From the NCBI GenBank assembly GCA_002348465.1, contig DEBI01000080.1:1-19841 (forward strand): DNA of 19,841 nucleotides, given 5' to 3'. The translations under genes were made by a program, and so were the position numbers. Source of the stretch: Gemmatimonadales bacterium UBA2960 (GTDB lineage: Bacteria; Gemmatimonadota; Gemmatimonadetes; Longimicrobiales; Gaopeijiaceae). This document shows positions 7,445 through 14,588 of this stretch, in pieces. Each line of letters begins with the position of its first letter. The first letter of the stretch is position 1. The notes beneath the pieces were generated by a model. That model had not been told where the DNA came from and did not search any database. It saw nothing but the letters and a program-made list of their open reading frames with translations.

Positions 7445-8587
7445 CTGTATATCGTGGTACTGGGCGGAGGCCGTGTGGGCAGCGCAATCGTGCGTGACCT
7501 GACCGCCGAAGATGAATTCGAAGTGCTCGTCGTGGATATCGACCCGGTAGCGGTTGAGAAGATGACGCGCTTCGGTGCGGACGGAGTTGTCGCAGACCTA
7601 TCACAAATCGAGAATGTCAGTCGAGCGGTGAAAGACGCAGACTTAGTGGTTGGCGCCGTCCCCGGATTCATGGGATATCGCACCGTAAAGAGAGTACTTA
7701 AAGAAGGTCGACCGATCGTCGACATTTCCTTCTTTGAGGAAGACTCAGCCGGGCTTAAAGAACTAGCCGAGAGCGCCGGAGTTCCTTGCTTGGTCGACTG
7801 TGGCGTCGCACCAGGACTCAGCAACCTCGTGCTCGGGAACCGTGAGGAACACTTCGACGAAACGGAGTCTTACGTATGCTTTGCGGGTGGCCTCCCAAAA
7901 GAACGCGTCTTGCCATGGGAGTACAAGGCGCCTTTTTCTCCGGCCGACGTCATCGAGGAGTACGTCCGGCCTGCGCGTCAGAGACAAGCCGGTCAGGTTG
8001 TAACTAAGCCAGCACTGACGGACACCGAACTGATCGACGTCCCAGGCATCGGCAGCCTCGAGGCGTTCAATACCGACGGCCTGCGCTCATTACTCCGGAA
8101 TTGCTCGACGCCCAACATGGTCGAAAAGACACTGAGGTATCCCGGACACGCGGCACGTATGCAAACATTACGCGAAGCCGGCTTTTTATCATCAGAACCC
8201 GTCCAAGCCGCATCCGGAAGCGTGGTTCCTAGAGATGTGACCGAGTCACTTCTTTTCGACGAGTGGCGATTCGAAGAAGGAGATCTCGACCTCACCATTC
8301 TTCGCATTGTCATCGAGGGAACCAAAGCCGGCCAGCGGCAGCGGCACACGTTCAGTATGGTAGATCACTACAACCCTGCCACTGAAACGATGTCTGTGGC
8401 TCGCACGACCGGATACACCTGTACCTCAATGGTAAAACTCATAGCTAAAGGAATCTGGGCTCAGCCTGGCCTAGCCACGCCGGAAATCGTAGGGAGCAAT
8501 CAGGAGGCCTACGATGCGGTTATCGAACACCTTCGTGACCGAGATGTCTACCTCGATCTCAAGGTGGAAGTGCTGCCTCTGCAGTGA
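7445..8587 (+). CDS. L-lysine 6-dehydrogenase-like (saccharopine dehydrogenase family)
   Basis: A 380-residue NAD(P)-dependent oxidoreductase, the length of bacterial L-lysine 6-dehydrogenases, which oxidise lysine at the epsilon carbon to give piperideine-6-carboxylate. Seen: Rossmann start YIVVLGGGRVGSAIV, DVDP-like acidic strand end (VDIDPVAVEKM), DLVVGAVPGFMG, and the family signature DCGVAPGLSNLVLGN. The C-terminal substrate domain has GSLEAFNTDGLRSLL, KTLRYPGHA and VARTTGYTCTSM. The frame opens just after a stop at 7439-7441; the only start codons are CTG 7445 and GTG 7454. CTG keeps the whole first beta strand and has a well-placed GGAG, so I prefer it. It is a lone plus-strand gene, convergent with the M14 peptidase. 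Saccharopine-type reductases are the alternative. Confidence 0.9.
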   Translation: MYIVVLGGGRVGSAIVRDLTAEDEFEVLVVDIDPVAVEKMTRFGADGVVADLSQIENVSRAVKDADLVVGAVPGFMGYRTVKRVLKEGRPIVDISFFEEDSAGLKELAESAGVPCLVDCGVAPGLSNLVLGNREEHFDETESYVCFAGGLPKERVLPWEYKAPFSPADVIEEYVRPARQRQAGQVVTKPALTDTELIDVPGIGSLEAFNTDGLRSLLRNCSTPNMVEKTLRYPGHAARMQTLREAGFLSSEPVQAASGSVVPRDVTESLLFDEWRFEEGDLDLTILRIVIEGTKAGQRQRHTFSMVDHYNPATETMSVARTTGYTCTSMVKLIAKGIWAQPGLATPEIVGSNQEAYDAVIEHLRDRDVYLDLKVEVLPLQ

Positions 8588-8592
8588 CTAAA

Positions 8593-8625
8593 AGGAGAAG
8601 CTCCCCATTGACACGGGTCTCTCCT
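8593..8625. terminator. Weak inverted repeat between convergent genes
   Basis: AGGAGA (8593-8598) can pair with TCTCCT (8620-8625) in the 37-bp gap between the lysine-dehydrogenase-like gene and the M14 gene. The 21-nt loop and lack of a T tract make this a poor terminator. Confidence 0.2.
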
Positions 8626-10193
8626 CAATGAGCTCTCATGACCGGGTACAGTCCGGCATCGATTTGACCGTCTAAGATCGCCCAGTTAGCGAACCCGTCA
8701 TCGGACCGTGGTTCCAACAAGGTGAAAGCCAGTCGCCCGAGAGGCTGATCCACGGACACCGCTACCGTACCAGGTGGCAATGCACGAGTAACGGATTGCC
8801 AAGTACCGAACACGATCCGTTCGTTACGTCCTTGAAAAGCCCGATCAGATGTGGTCGTCGAATCCACTATGAAGTGTTCGACTTGAACTTCCCCGACCGG
8901 CGCCATCCTAGTCTCAACCCCGTGAGCACGAAGCCGCTCAATCGCGCTTTCCGCATCCGGAAGGATGTAGTAAACAGCAGGCGCCACTTCAACTTCGGTA
9001 GGTGAGAATGTCCCAAATTCGTGCATCAACACCGGCTTAGATACCTCTTGGCGGCGAAGAATAATCTCCCCGGTCTGTGGATGCCTCTCCTCCGCAACCT
9101 CTCCCATGAGAATCTCGACTTCAGAGGGCGATCGCTCGAATGTAGCTCTCGTCGCTAGCTCCAACCCGACCACACTAGCGTCCGCTTCCCTCACTAAATC
9201 TCGGATGTTCTCAGCGTTCTCCTGCGCAAAATCAAGGATCTCCTCAACGAACCAGAGAGTGCTCATCACCCGATCTTTGAACGTATCATATGCGTATGCC
9301 TCAGATAGAATCGCCATCCGGTTACGCAGCCCAATGTAGTTGTTGTTGAAGCGAGGCCTGTGATCAAAAGTGTACCAGCCAGGACGACGCTGACTCGTAT
9401 TCCCATAGTAGTAGTAATCCCACCCGTGCTTTTCCTTTATTCGATCGGTAACGGTGGGAAGCCATTCATCACGCAGGAACGAATCAATCGACCGGGGTGT
9501 GTTGGGGTGCAGTGGTGGGGAATATGTGAGGCGATATGCATGCCGGGTCCCATTCGTAGTGTGCAGATCAACCCCTACGTGCGGATCGTAGGCTGTCATC
9601 ATCTTGACCAAAGATCTCGCTTCCGGGGAATCAAGCTTCATGTGATCCCGATTGAGATCGAGTCCTTGAGCATTCGGACGCTGACCCATCCCGCCAAGAG
9701 GGCCGTGCTGTCGAGGCCTGTTCCGAAGATCAACACGCTCGTTACCGTCGGCATTGTAAATTGGCGCGATCAAGAGTACGAGATCGTCAGCCCATGATGG
9801 ATAATGCCCGCGTGCGTAGTCGCGCAGCAGCATTTGTAGGGCTTCTTTGCCGCAAACTTCTCCCGCGTGGATGTTTCCCTGCAGATAGATTCTGGTTTTA
9901 CCGGTATTGAGCACTGCTTGAGGAGATGCATCGGGTGCTCCGAGCACCAAGAGCGGCAATCGCCTGCCCTCGTTGGTATATCCGAAGTTGGTCAGGTGGA
10001 TTTCGTCTGAGCCTGCTGCAAGCGCTTCAGCAAAAGCCATGACATCCTCATAGCTACTCGTCTCTATGAAATCGGTAGCTTCCGCCCGAGTCAGAAGCTG
10101 ATCGAAGGACTCCTGAGCTCCTGCAGCGTTGTCTTCCGCAGCGCTATACGTAATGACGAGTGCTAGTATCAGCAGGTGTCGAAAACGGATCAT
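8625..10193 (-). CDS. Exported M14-family zinc carboxypeptidase
   Basis: A 522-residue secreted metallopeptidase. From ATG 10193 it begins MIRFRHLLILALVITYSAAE, a Sec signal peptide likely cut near AGA-QES (about residue 27). An in-frame start at 10244 would bury the signal. The M14 site is complete: HAGE with zinc ligands His109 and Glu112, substrate-binding Asn181-Arg182 in LDLNRDHMKLDSPEAR, third ligand His211 in VDLHTTNG, and catalytic Glu298 in ILSEAYAYDTF. About 200 further residues form an uncharacterised beta-rich C-terminal part, so the protein is longer than the catalytic domain alone. It should trim C-terminal residues from peptides outside the cytoplasm; specificity is unknown. 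The MarR gene lies 116 bp upstream on the same strand. Confidence 0.93.
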   Translation of the reverse strand: MIRFRHLLILALVITYSAAEDNAAGAQESFDQLLTRAEATDFIETSSYEDVMAFAEALAAGSDEIHLTNFGYTNEGRRLPLLVLGAPDASPQAVLNTGKTRIYLQGNIHAGEVCGKEALQMLLRDYARGHYPSWADDLVLLIAPIYNADGNERVDLRNRPRQHGPLGGMGQRPNAQGLDLNRDHMKLDSPEARSLVKMMTAYDPHVGVDLHTTNGTRHAYRLTYSPPLHPNTPRSIDSFLRDEWLPTVTDRIKEKHGWDYYYYGNTSQRRPGWYTFDHRPRFNNNYIGLRNRMAILSEAYAYDTFKDRVMSTLWFVEEILDFAQENAENIRDLVREADASVVGLELATRATFERSPSEVEILMGEVAEERHPQTGEIILRRQEVSKPVLMHEFGTFSPTEVEVAPAVYYILPDAESAIERLRAHGVETRMAPVGEVQVEHFIVDSTTTSDRAFQGRNERIVFGTWQSVTRALPPGTVAVSVDQPLGRLAFTLLEPRSDDGFANWAILDGQIDAGLYPVMRAH

Positions 10194-10309
10194 GCCAGAT
10201 TCCAGTTTGAGTTTTGGGCGGGAAACGTAGTCAGCTCTTGGCAATCCGTATAGCTTGCGATGGGTCGTGTCAGAGTCCCGAGTCTCGCACCACCTGAAAC
10301 AGGTTTTGC

Positions 10310-10828
10310 TTAGCTGGATTCGGGCAAAACCTCCTTCGATCCCGAACTCGCAGAGCCTGGTCCGCCAACGAGGCCCTCCAAGTACCGATTGTGGTCGGCT
10401 TCCAATCTGGATGTCGCCTCAGCAAGAATACTGAGCCCGTTTAGAACCCGATCGCGCTCCTCGGGTCGCATACTCATAAGCACTGCGTCCACTCGGTCTG
10501 GATCAAGAGGGGGAGCAGCGTCCCTGGTAGCCCTTCCTTCAGCGGTAAGAAGAACATTCATCACCCTCCTATCATCAGGGTCCCTACTCCTCGTTATAAG
10601 TCCCGCCACTTCGAGCCTTTTTAGGTTCAGGGACATCGTCGACATGGTAACGCCCAGGTACTCGGCGAGTTCCCCTACCATAACCGGGTCAACGTCATCC
10701 ATCTGCCTAAGAAGCCTCAACTGATGCTCCGTGACCTGCACATCGGCCGGAAGCGCTTCCCAAAACCTCAGCCTGAGCCTCTCGGTGATCCGTGGGAGCG
10801 TATGCAGCACAAAATCTACATTAGACAT
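10310..10828 (-). CDS. MarR-family transcriptional regulator
   Basis: A 172-residue winged-helix dimeric repressor. Seen: an N-terminal dimerisation helix (VLHTLPRITERLRLRF), the HTH with recognition helix around GVTMSTMSLNLKRLEVAGL (60-77), and the wing SRDPDDRRVMNVLLTAEGR (81-99) with the diagnostic DxRR. The C-terminal 35 residues (GGPGSASSGSKEV) look disordered. I chose ATG 10828; a TTG at 10858 would put the start inside the 33-bp palindrome upstream and give an untypical leader. There is no ribosome-binding sequence before the ATG, so a short or leaderless transcript is possible. The palindrome sits where a self-repressing MarR would bind. Targets may include the M14 gene downstream and the divergent terC-like gene. 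Confidence 0.93.
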   Translation of the reverse strand: MSNVDFVLHTLPRITERLRLRFWEALPADVQVTEHQLRLLRQMDDVDPVMVGELAEYLGVTMSTMSLNLKRLEVAGLITRSRDPDDRRVMNVLLTAEGRATRDAAPPLDPDRVDAVLMSMRPEERDRVLNGLSILAEATSRLEADHNRYLEGLVGGPGSASSGSKEVLPESS

Positions 10829-10838
10829 GCCAATATAG

Positions 10839-10871
10839 TAATTAATTTGATTAGTCAAATCAAATTAATTA
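10839..10871. promoter_or_regulatory. Perfect 33-bp palindrome, probable MarR operator
   Basis: Arms of 14 bp (10839-10852 and 10858-10871) are exact inverted repeats around a 5-bp spacer AGTCA. The left arm reads TAATTAATTTGATT. A second, shifted palindrome TTGA-TTAG-TCAA (10847-10858) lies inside it and has the TTGA...TCAA form common for MarR operators. The site starts 11 bp upstream of the marR ATG, in an A+T-rich island that also holds a TATAAT (10877-10882) on the plus strand. Autoregulation, and possibly control of the divergent gene, is the simplest reading. Confidence 0.7.
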
Positions 10872-11150
10872 ATCGTTATAATAGTTAGTGATACAGCCTT
10901 ATTGGGCACGGGAAGAGGCTCTAAGCCCGATCCGAGGAACGATTCGTCAGGAAGGCTAACGGCTGGGATGCCATATCCGCGCAGAGCACGGCCTTAAGGA
11001 ATTCGCTCTTTTCTTCAAAGAAAGCTTGGCCTGAGAGTGAAGGCGCAGCCCTTTGGATCAGGTCCCCGCTACGACTACCTTGGTCATGTTCCGCTAAAGA
11101 CGCCCGACCCCGGGCCAGCACCTGGACTTCTTCTGTAGCTCTGACACGAC
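10872..11150. other. Long leader region upstream of the TerC-family gene
   Basis: Together with the operator this makes a 322-bp divergent gap. A consensus TATAAT at 10877-10882 (plus) has no good -35 at 16-18 bp; TCAAAT (10855-10860) is the nearest. If used, it would give a transcript with a leader of about 260 nt before the terC-like ATG. I saw no coding region, tRNA or recognisable riboswitch; in particular I could not find the conserved parts of the yybP-ykoY manganese riboswitch that often precedes terC genes. Confidence 0.4.
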
Positions 11151-11915
11151 ATGATTGAATGGATCAGCAGCCCCGAGGCTTGGATTGCCCTTCTGACACT
11201 GACGATCCTCGAGATCATTCTTGGGATCGACAACATCATTTTCATAGCGATCCTTTCGGACCGCGTTAAGACGGAACTACGCTCGCGAGCTCGCAAGATA
11301 GGACTCACCGTCGCGATCTCTACACGGATTCTTCTTCTCTTCTCGATCGTATGGATCATGCGGCTAACCGAGCCCCTGTTTATGGTTTTCGGTCATGCGT
11401 TTTCAGGCCGCGACCTGATCCTGATCATAGGGGGAGTATTTCTACTCTTTAAGGCGACCAGAGAGCTCCATCATAAGCTGGAAGGAGAGAACCAGAGAGA
11501 GAGCCAAAGCGGTCATGCTTCTTTCGCCTCCGTTGTAGCACAAATCGCTCTCTTGGACATCGTCTTCTCTCTAGACTCTGTCATCACGGCGGTTGGTATC
11601 GCCGACCACCTCCCAGTGATGGTGATCGCCGTACTCGTTGCTGGAGCTTTCATGATCGTGTCAGCAGAGAAAGTCAGCGCATTCGTGAGTGCTCGTCCCA
11701 CGGTTAAGGTTCTGGCGCTTTCCTTCTTACTGCTGATCGGGATGTCCCTCGTGGCTGAAGGTATGGGTCAACACATACCTAAAGGGTACATCTATTTTGC
11801 AATGGGCTTCTCAGTCTTTGTAGAGATCATCAATCTTCGTATTGCTCGACCCCACCAAGGACCGGTCCGCCTACGCGGACCGCAGATGAGAGCCACCGAT
11901 CCCGAAACGCCCTAG
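11151..11915 (+). CDS. TerC-family integral membrane protein
   Basis: A 254-residue inner-membrane protein with about seven hydrophobic helices. The two family signatures with acidic residues inside helices are present: LEIILGIDNIIFIAILSDRV (Glu21, Asp27) and LLDIVFSLDSVITAVGI (Asp136, Asp142). A charged loop (about 101-122) separates the two halves, and the C-terminal tail (RPHQGPVRLRGPQM onward) is hydrophilic. The family includes metal exporters, notably for manganese, and tellurite-resistance-associated proteins; which one applies is not known here. The ATG at 11151 has no clear ribosome-binding sequence. A strong hairpin (11863-11882) lies within the last codons. It is divergent from marR, so joint control through the palindrome is possible. 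Confidence 0.93.
   Translation: MIEWISSPEAWIALLTLTILEIILGIDNIIFIAILSDRVKTELRSRARKIGLTVAISTRILLLFSIVWIMRLTEPLFMVFGHAFSGRDLILIIGGVFLLFKATRELHHKLEGENQRESQSGHASFASVVAQIALLDIVFSLDSVITAVGIADHLPVMVIAVLVAGAFMIVSAEKVSAFVSARPTVKVLALSFLLLIGMSLVAEGMGQHIPKGYIYFAMGFSVFVEIINLRIARPHQGPVRLRGPQMRATDPETP
11863..11882. repeat. 8-bp G+C-rich hairpin inside the terC-like 3' end
   Basis: CGGTCCGC, loop CTAC, GCGGACCG: a perfect 8-bp stem with a four-base loop inside the coding sequence, about 35 bp before the stop. No T tract follows, so it is not a standard terminator; it could slow 3' decay. Confidence 0.4.
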
Positions 11916-11952
11916 GATACCCAACGTTACTGTCTTATCCACTCTCTGGTTC

Positions 11953-11999
11953 GTGCTTAGGCAGGCGCCCCTTTTTACAAGGAACGCCCGCCCAAGCAC
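11953..11999 (-). terminator. Large hairpin between convergent genes
   Basis: GTGCTTAGGCAGGCG (11953-11967) and CGCCCGCCCAAGCAC (11985-11999) form a 15-position stem with a 17-nt loop. As plus-strand RNA it has two A-C mismatches; as minus-strand RNA the same positions become G-U pairs, so the stem is continuous only for transcripts from the sulfocyanin-like gene. No T tract follows on either strand. It lies 28-74 bp past the stop of that gene and 38 bp past the terC-like stop. Confidence 0.55.
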
Positions 12000-12026
12000 C
12001 GTACCACTCGGGCACCGCAAAGGGTA

Positions 12027-12620
12027 TCAGAGACCCTGAACTCCAGCGGCCCCGTCAGCGGAAACATTGAAGAAATGCCACATCCCAATCGCTGAATGGC
12101 CCGCTATATAGCAGACCATTGAGTAGTTGCCCGCAACATCTGCGACGAACGTGATCGTCTCTGTGTCACCCGGCATGGTGCCATCGATCATTGACTGCGG
12201 GTTTTCTGTGATCGCTCCGGCAAAAACCGGTTCCGGCACAGGTGGGACTGTGAAATTGACCAGCTCCGTGGAGATCCCAACGCTGTGTGCCATGTTCGGA
12301 TCACGATTCTCAAACTCTATCGTGACCTCATAGCCCTCGGGCACCGTGATCGCCAACTCGCCACGGATCGTGCCATTGTAGCTCCAGTAATTGTTCTCCG
12401 GTGTTTCTCCAGCCACCATGACCAACCGAACCGTTTTGGCATCGTGATCGACTTGGTACCAATCGGGAATCGTCATAGGACCAGTGGGTGCCGCCGGACC
12501 AGCCGGTGCCACCGCAGCCGCCGGCTCCGTCGCCGGAGCATCAGCCGTAGCTTCAGGCTCGCCGCCTCCACACGCGGTGAAAAATAATGCCACCGCAGGA
12601 ATCAGCTTGAAAAACTTCAT
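12027..12620 (-). CDS. Sulfocyanin-like cupredoxin lipoprotein
   Basis: A 197-residue exported type I copper protein. The N-terminus MKFFKLIPAVALFFTAC ends in a lipobox with Cys17, so it should be lipid-anchored. An Ala/Pro/Glu-rich linker (about 21-48) leads to the cupredoxin domain. Copper ligands are His112 (NMAHSVGI), Cys170, His175 and Met180 in MVCYIAGHSAIGMW; the CYxxGHxxxGM spacing is that of the sulfocyanin group. It should carry single electrons between membrane or surface partners, perhaps to a terminal oxidase, but no oxidase gene is in view. GAGGA lies about 11 nt before the ATG. It is probably transcribed alone: hairpins separate it from the upstream amidohydrolase gene, and the 11953-11999 hairpin follows it. 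Confidence 0.92.
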   Translation of the reverse strand: MKFFKLIPAVALFFTACGGGEPEATADAPATEPAAAVAPAGPAAPTGPMTIPDWYQVDHDAKTVRLVMVAGETPENNYWSYNGTIRGELAITVPEGYEVTIEFENRDPNMAHSVGISTELVNFTVPPVPEPVFAGAITENPQSMIDGTMPGDTETITFVADVAGNYSMVCYIAGHSAIGMWHFFNVSADGAAGVQGL

Positions 12621-12699
12621 GAGAGTGATGTCCTCTTCTCAGTTTGTTAGCCCCGGATACTCTTTCCGGAGTCAATCCATGAATCGTCTGGTATTGCTA

Positions 12700-12718
12700 C
12701 CCCTAAGAGTCTCTGGGG
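12700..12718 (-). terminator. Hairpin in the gap after the amidohydrolase gene
   Basis: On the minus strand CCCCAGAG-ACT-CTTAGGGG folds with one A-A mismatch and one G-U pair. A second palindrome, GAAACGG-T-CCGTTTC, lies at 12761-12775, only 10 bp after the amidohydrolase stop. Neither has a T tract, but together they suggest transcription ends in this 165-bp gap before the sulfocyanin-like gene. Confidence 0.35.
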
Positions 12719-12785
12719 TGCTCCCTAAATCTGTCTTTTATGAAAACCATTCACATTTGGGAAACGGTCCGTTTCTCGCTCTTCA

Positions 12786-14486
12786 TCACCGTTGCTCCCA
12801 GCCAGTCCACCCCGGTCCCCTCACCGCCAAGCCCGGCATTTCGCCCGTGTGCTGCCCGTCGGATACCACCCCGACCCCGTTCACTAAAACGTGTACCACT
12901 CCGGTCGACAGCTGGTGGGGACGTTCATACGTGGCATGATCAGCTACTGTTTCCGGGTCAAACACAACCAGATCGGCGTAGTACCCCTCTCTAAGAAAGC
13001 CGCGATCTCGGATCTTCAGTCTCGTCGCCACTGCCGACGACATCTTCCTCACTGCATCCTCAAGGGTCAGCACGCCTTCGTCTCGGACGTATTTTCCTAA
13101 CACCCGCGCAAACGTGCCGTAGGTCCTCGGATGAGCCAGTCCGGTAGCTGTAGTGGGGTCCATTCCTCCTGCATCCGTGCCAAACTTCATCCAGGGCTGG
13201 GCGATCTGCATCGCCACATTTTCTTCGCTCATCAGGAAATAAATCGTCCCGACTCGCTGACGCTCGGCAAGCACGAGATCCATAGCGGTCTCCGTCCAGT
13301 GCTTATCCATGGCTTCGGCAACATCCGATAGCCACCAGCCCCTGTACTGTTGGTGTTCCGGAAGATTCAGCCCGAGTAGCATCGTTCCCTCGGGCGTGGC
13401 CAGGGAGCAAAACGGTTCCCAGGGCTCGGTCTGGACCTCCATCTCCGACCTTATCCGCATCCTCACCTCAGGGTCGGCAAGATTTTCGTAAAGCAGACCG
13501 TCAGCCGAAGCCCATGGCGGGAAACAAGCGTCTAGGCCTGTGCCGCCTGCTGTGTACGGATACATATTCGCCTGCACATCGACCCCAGAAGCCCGAGCTG
13601 AATCGATCTTGGCGACGGCCTCCGCGGCCTTATGCCAATTTCTTCTGCCTCCCGCCTTTAGGTGATAGATCTCGATCGGCACATCCGCTTGAATTCCGAT
13701 CTCTAACGCTTCGTCAATCGCCTCGAGAAAGTTGTCCGCTTCAGAACGCAAGTGGGTGATGTACACACCACCATAGGGGGCCATCGCCTCATTTATCGAA
13801 ATCAATTCATCGGTCGACGCAAAGTTTCCAGGGGGATAAACCAGCGCTGTAGCAATACCGAACGCTCCATCCTCCATCGACTGTCGGACCGCCTGTTGCA
13901 TGGCTCTCCGCTCACGATCCCCAGCTTCCCCCATAGCCATGCCCATTCCGACAACCCTGATGGTGGACCCACCCACAAAAGAGCCAAAATTGACTGAGGC
14001 CTTATGATCCTCCATTGCCTCAATCCACTCTCCGAACGTCTCAAACTGAGAAACGCCAACCGCCGGCCCTGAGTTGGTCAGCATCTGGGGGCTCGACGGA
14101 GCATTAGTCGTCGACTCTCCCATGATCTCGGTGGTCACACCCATCGTAACCTTGGAAACCACCCGACCGTCACCTCCACCAAGGAAGCTGAAACGGGAGT
14201 GACTCTGGATGTCGATAAACCCAGGAGAAACTACCATCCCACTCGCATCAATCCTGTTTACCGCCTGCCGATCAGCCAACGCACCTGGCGCAGCGATAGT
14301 CACAATCCGGTCACCCCGAATTCCAACGTCGCCGGGATACCAGGCATTCCCAGTGCCATCGACAATCTGGCCACCCTCAATCACGACGTCATACGCTTCC
14401 TGAACAGCCTGCAACGGCGATGGCATGGCCGATGAAGTGGTTACGCAGATGCCAAACGTGAGTGCTAAAAAGTGGAGTCGGTTCAT
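12786..14486 (-). CDS. Exported N-acyl-D-amino-acid deacylase-like amidohydrolase
   Basis: A 566-residue member of the amidohydrolase superfamily (D-aminoacylase group), which hydrolyses N-acyl-D-amino acids or related amides. From ATG 14486 it has a Sec signal peptide (MNRLHFLALTFGICVTTSSA). Seen: VIEGGQIVDGTGN, the first metal motif PGFIDIQSHSRF (residues 88-99), GVTTEIMGES, VYITHLRSE and EIYHLKAGG with the two metal His, FGTDAGGMDP with the catalytic Asp, and AHPRTYGTFARVL. The usual HxH of strand 1 is Gln94-Ser95-His96, and the Cys found in classical D-aminoacylases is Glu or Ser, so metal binding differs from the model enzyme. An earlier in-frame start (14579) would mask the signal peptide and nearly abut the FkbM stop. 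Substrate is uncertain. Confidence 0.9.
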   Translation of the reverse strand: MNRLHFLALTFGICVTTSSAMPSPLQAVQEAYDVVIEGGQIVDGTGNAWYPGDVGIRGDRIVTIAAPGALADRQAVNRIDASGMVVSPGFIDIQSHSRFSFLGGGDGRVVSKVTMGVTTEIMGESTTNAPSSPQMLTNSGPAVGVSQFETFGEWIEAMEDHKASVNFGSFVGGSTIRVVGMGMAMGEAGDRERRAMQQAVRQSMEDGAFGIATALVYPPGNFASTDELISINEAMAPYGGVYITHLRSEADNFLEAIDEALEIGIQADVPIEIYHLKAGGRRNWHKAAEAVAKIDSARASGVDVQANMYPYTAGGTGLDACFPPWASADGLLYENLADPEVRMRIRSEMEVQTEPWEPFCSLATPEGTMLLGLNLPEHQQYRGWWLSDVAEAMDKHWTETAMDLVLAERQRVGTIYFLMSEENVAMQIAQPWMKFGTDAGGMDPTTATGLAHPRTYGTFARVLGKYVRDEGVLTLEDAVRKMSSAVATRLKIRDRGFLREGYYADLVVFDPETVADHATYERPHQLSTGVVHVLVNGVGVVSDGQHTGEMPGLAVRGPGWTGWEQR

Positions 14487-14522
14487 TAATCTTAGGGGTT
14501 GCGGTGGCAAAACATCTATCGA

Positions 14523-14552
14523 GCAATACTTAACCAGCCCACGCTGCGTCAA
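14523..14552 (-). promoter_or_regulatory. Possible promoter for the amidohydrolase gene
   Basis: On the minus strand TTGACG (14552-14547) and TATTGC (14528-14523) are separated by 18 bp in the 102-bp gap after the FkbM gene. The -35 is good, the -10 weak. It is about 36 bp before the ATG at 14486. Confidence 0.3.
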
Positions 14553-14588
14553 CAGGAGGCCAATATCAAGCTGAAGCAATCTGAGGAG

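Noticed and set aside
10980..11040. Possible tRNA-Sec: CTTTT-CTTCAAA-GAAAG resembles an anticodon arm with a UCA anticodon
   Set aside because: The 5-bp stem and CTTCAAA loop fit, but there is no matching 8-bp acceptor stem, no D arm and no TTCGA-type T loop at the right distances. Taken as chance.
10921..11121. 66-residue minus-strand open frame in the marR/terC gap
   Set aside because: No ribosome-binding sequence, no recognisable motif and low-complexity composition; likely a chance frame.
10872..11150. yybP-ykoY manganese riboswitch before the terC-like gene
   Set aside because: The conserved core segments of that riboswitch could not be found by eye.
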